DNA of 64,000 nucleotides from Coniferiporia sulphurascens (lineage: Eukaryota > Basidiomycota > Agaricomycetes > Hymenochaetales > Hymenochaetaceae), in assembly GCA_002794785.1 (NCBI GenBank), contig NBBA01000006.1:1550001-1614000 (forward strand). Direction: 5' to 3'. The position numbers and the translations under genes are program-made. The notes under the pieces are model-generated. The model ran no database searches. It saw nothing but the letters and a program-made list of their open reading frames with translations, and had not been told where the DNA came from. Positions 63,511 to 64,000 of this stretch are shown here, piece after piece (within the stretch, counting starts at the first letter, position 1; every line of letters begins with the position of its first letter).

Positions 63511-64000
63511 CTAGACTTCTATTTTCGCCATACGGTCCTCGATGGACTCCGTCTCTGTATCCGAGCCGTGTTCCGAGTCACTTCCATCGCTTTCATTGTC
63601 TTCGTCTTCGGTGACGCCGTTAAAAACCCTGTAAAAACCTTTAGAGCGTAGGTTTTCTTCCAAACTAATGGTGGCCGGCGTATCCCACGTCATGGGTTCA
63701 TCGTCGCTTGATTCCACCTCTTCACTGGCTCCGTCCTCCCTACACGCATACCACCTTGGACCACGACGCATTCCCAGAGCCTTCCCAATCTCGACAATTT
63801 CTGCTCTCGTAAAGCGCAGACCCTTTGCACTGCGTCCTCCGTGGCTCTCGTGGAACGCAAGGACGATGCGATCATCTTGAGTATAGGCTATCCAAGTCTT
63901 AACTGCTGGGCCTACGGTCCTGCGAATGTGTTTCACAACTGCTACGCAGACGATCTCAGGCCGACGGGAAACTATGTTGTATTTGATGGCGGCCTCGCGG
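63511..64000 (-). CDS. V/I-family protein, copy V15, 5' end outside the window
   Basis: Open from the window edge to the stop at 63511. The first visible residues are REAAIKYNIVSRRPEIVC, then HIRRTVGPAVKTWIAYTQDD, GLRFTRAEIVEIGKALGMR, RGPRWYACREDGASEEVE, DDEPMTWDTPATISL and an acidic tail with SDGSDSEHGSDTETE. About 15 N-terminal residues are missing at the boundary. Highly similar to V13 in protein and flank, so a recent duplication. Confidence 0.77.
   Translation of the reverse strand, partial: REAAIKYNIVSRRPEIVCVAVVKHIRRTVGPAVKTWIAYTQDDRIVLAFHESHGGRSAKGLRFTRAEIVEIGKALGMRRGPRWYACREDGASEEVESSDDEPMTWDTPATISLEENLRSKGFYRVFNGVTEDEDNESDGSDSEHGSDTETESIEDRMAKIEV

Overview
The window looks like nuclear DNA of a filamentous basidiomycete, probably an Agaricomycete. 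It has compact host genes with many short GT-AG introns (about 50-70 bp), fungal-type housekeeping proteins, a copia element primed by an initiator-tRNA anticodon fragment, and LINEs with an RNase H domain plus C-terminal zinc finger. I found no rRNA, tRNA or CRISPR.

Region 1 (1 to about 11.1 kb) is ordinary gene space. On the minus strand there are two tandem ABM/dimeric alpha-beta-barrel genes (300-1576), a membrane-anchored pepsin-like aspartic protease in 7 exons (2595-4673), a penicillin-acyltransferase-like Ntn hydrolase in 3 exons (5961-7323) and the exosome subunit Rrp42 in 3 exons (7785-8981). An M24B prolidase-like peptidase lies on the plus strand, divergent from Rrp42 (about 9087-11117). 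For the protease, the acyltransferase and Rrp42 my splice models close in frame from ATG to stop.

Region 2 (11.1-64 kb) is an accessory block built from two things. The first is a clustered family of small genes I cannot assign to any known family. They encode about 176-198 aa: a conserved domain of about 110 residues, an RGPRWY-type motif, a W-(D)-T-[PA]-A-T motif and an acidic tail. There are two subfamilies, here called V (MSWVLGYNLKW) and I (MSWIYGYHLKW). I see nine more or less full-length copies (one partial at the window edge, one without its start ATG, one with a mutated stop), one frameshifted copy and at least six decayed copies. Copies share a 13-bp upstream motif (TTCACACGGTTGG) and a short intron in the 5' UTR that ends just before the ATG, so they were duplicated as whole transcription units with flanks.

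The second is a nest of transposable elements: a 5.3-kb copia element (21902-27167), a 7.0-kb terminal-inverted-repeat element with subterminal GGGCRYGCCC arrays (31872-38917), two 1.35-kb TG...CA elements that each carry one ORF, a 7.8-kb LINE (48489-56279), an internally deleted relative of that LINE (41329-42256), another LINE remnant (13102-15491) and six solo LTRs of one family. All six solo LTRs sit inside other elements and each has a perfect 5-bp target duplication. Several larger elements landed in promoters or decayed copies of the gene family. Fragments of a PI-phospholipase C and of protein kinases lie between family copies.

A mutational signature runs through the elements. The two copia LTRs differ at six sites, all CpG transitions, and almost every nonsense codon in the element ORFs is TGA where CGA is expected. 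This fits methylation-linked deamination of repeats. The main unexplained biology is the V/I gene family and its promoter/UTR-intron module; next come the TIR element and the ORF-carrying LTR-like element.
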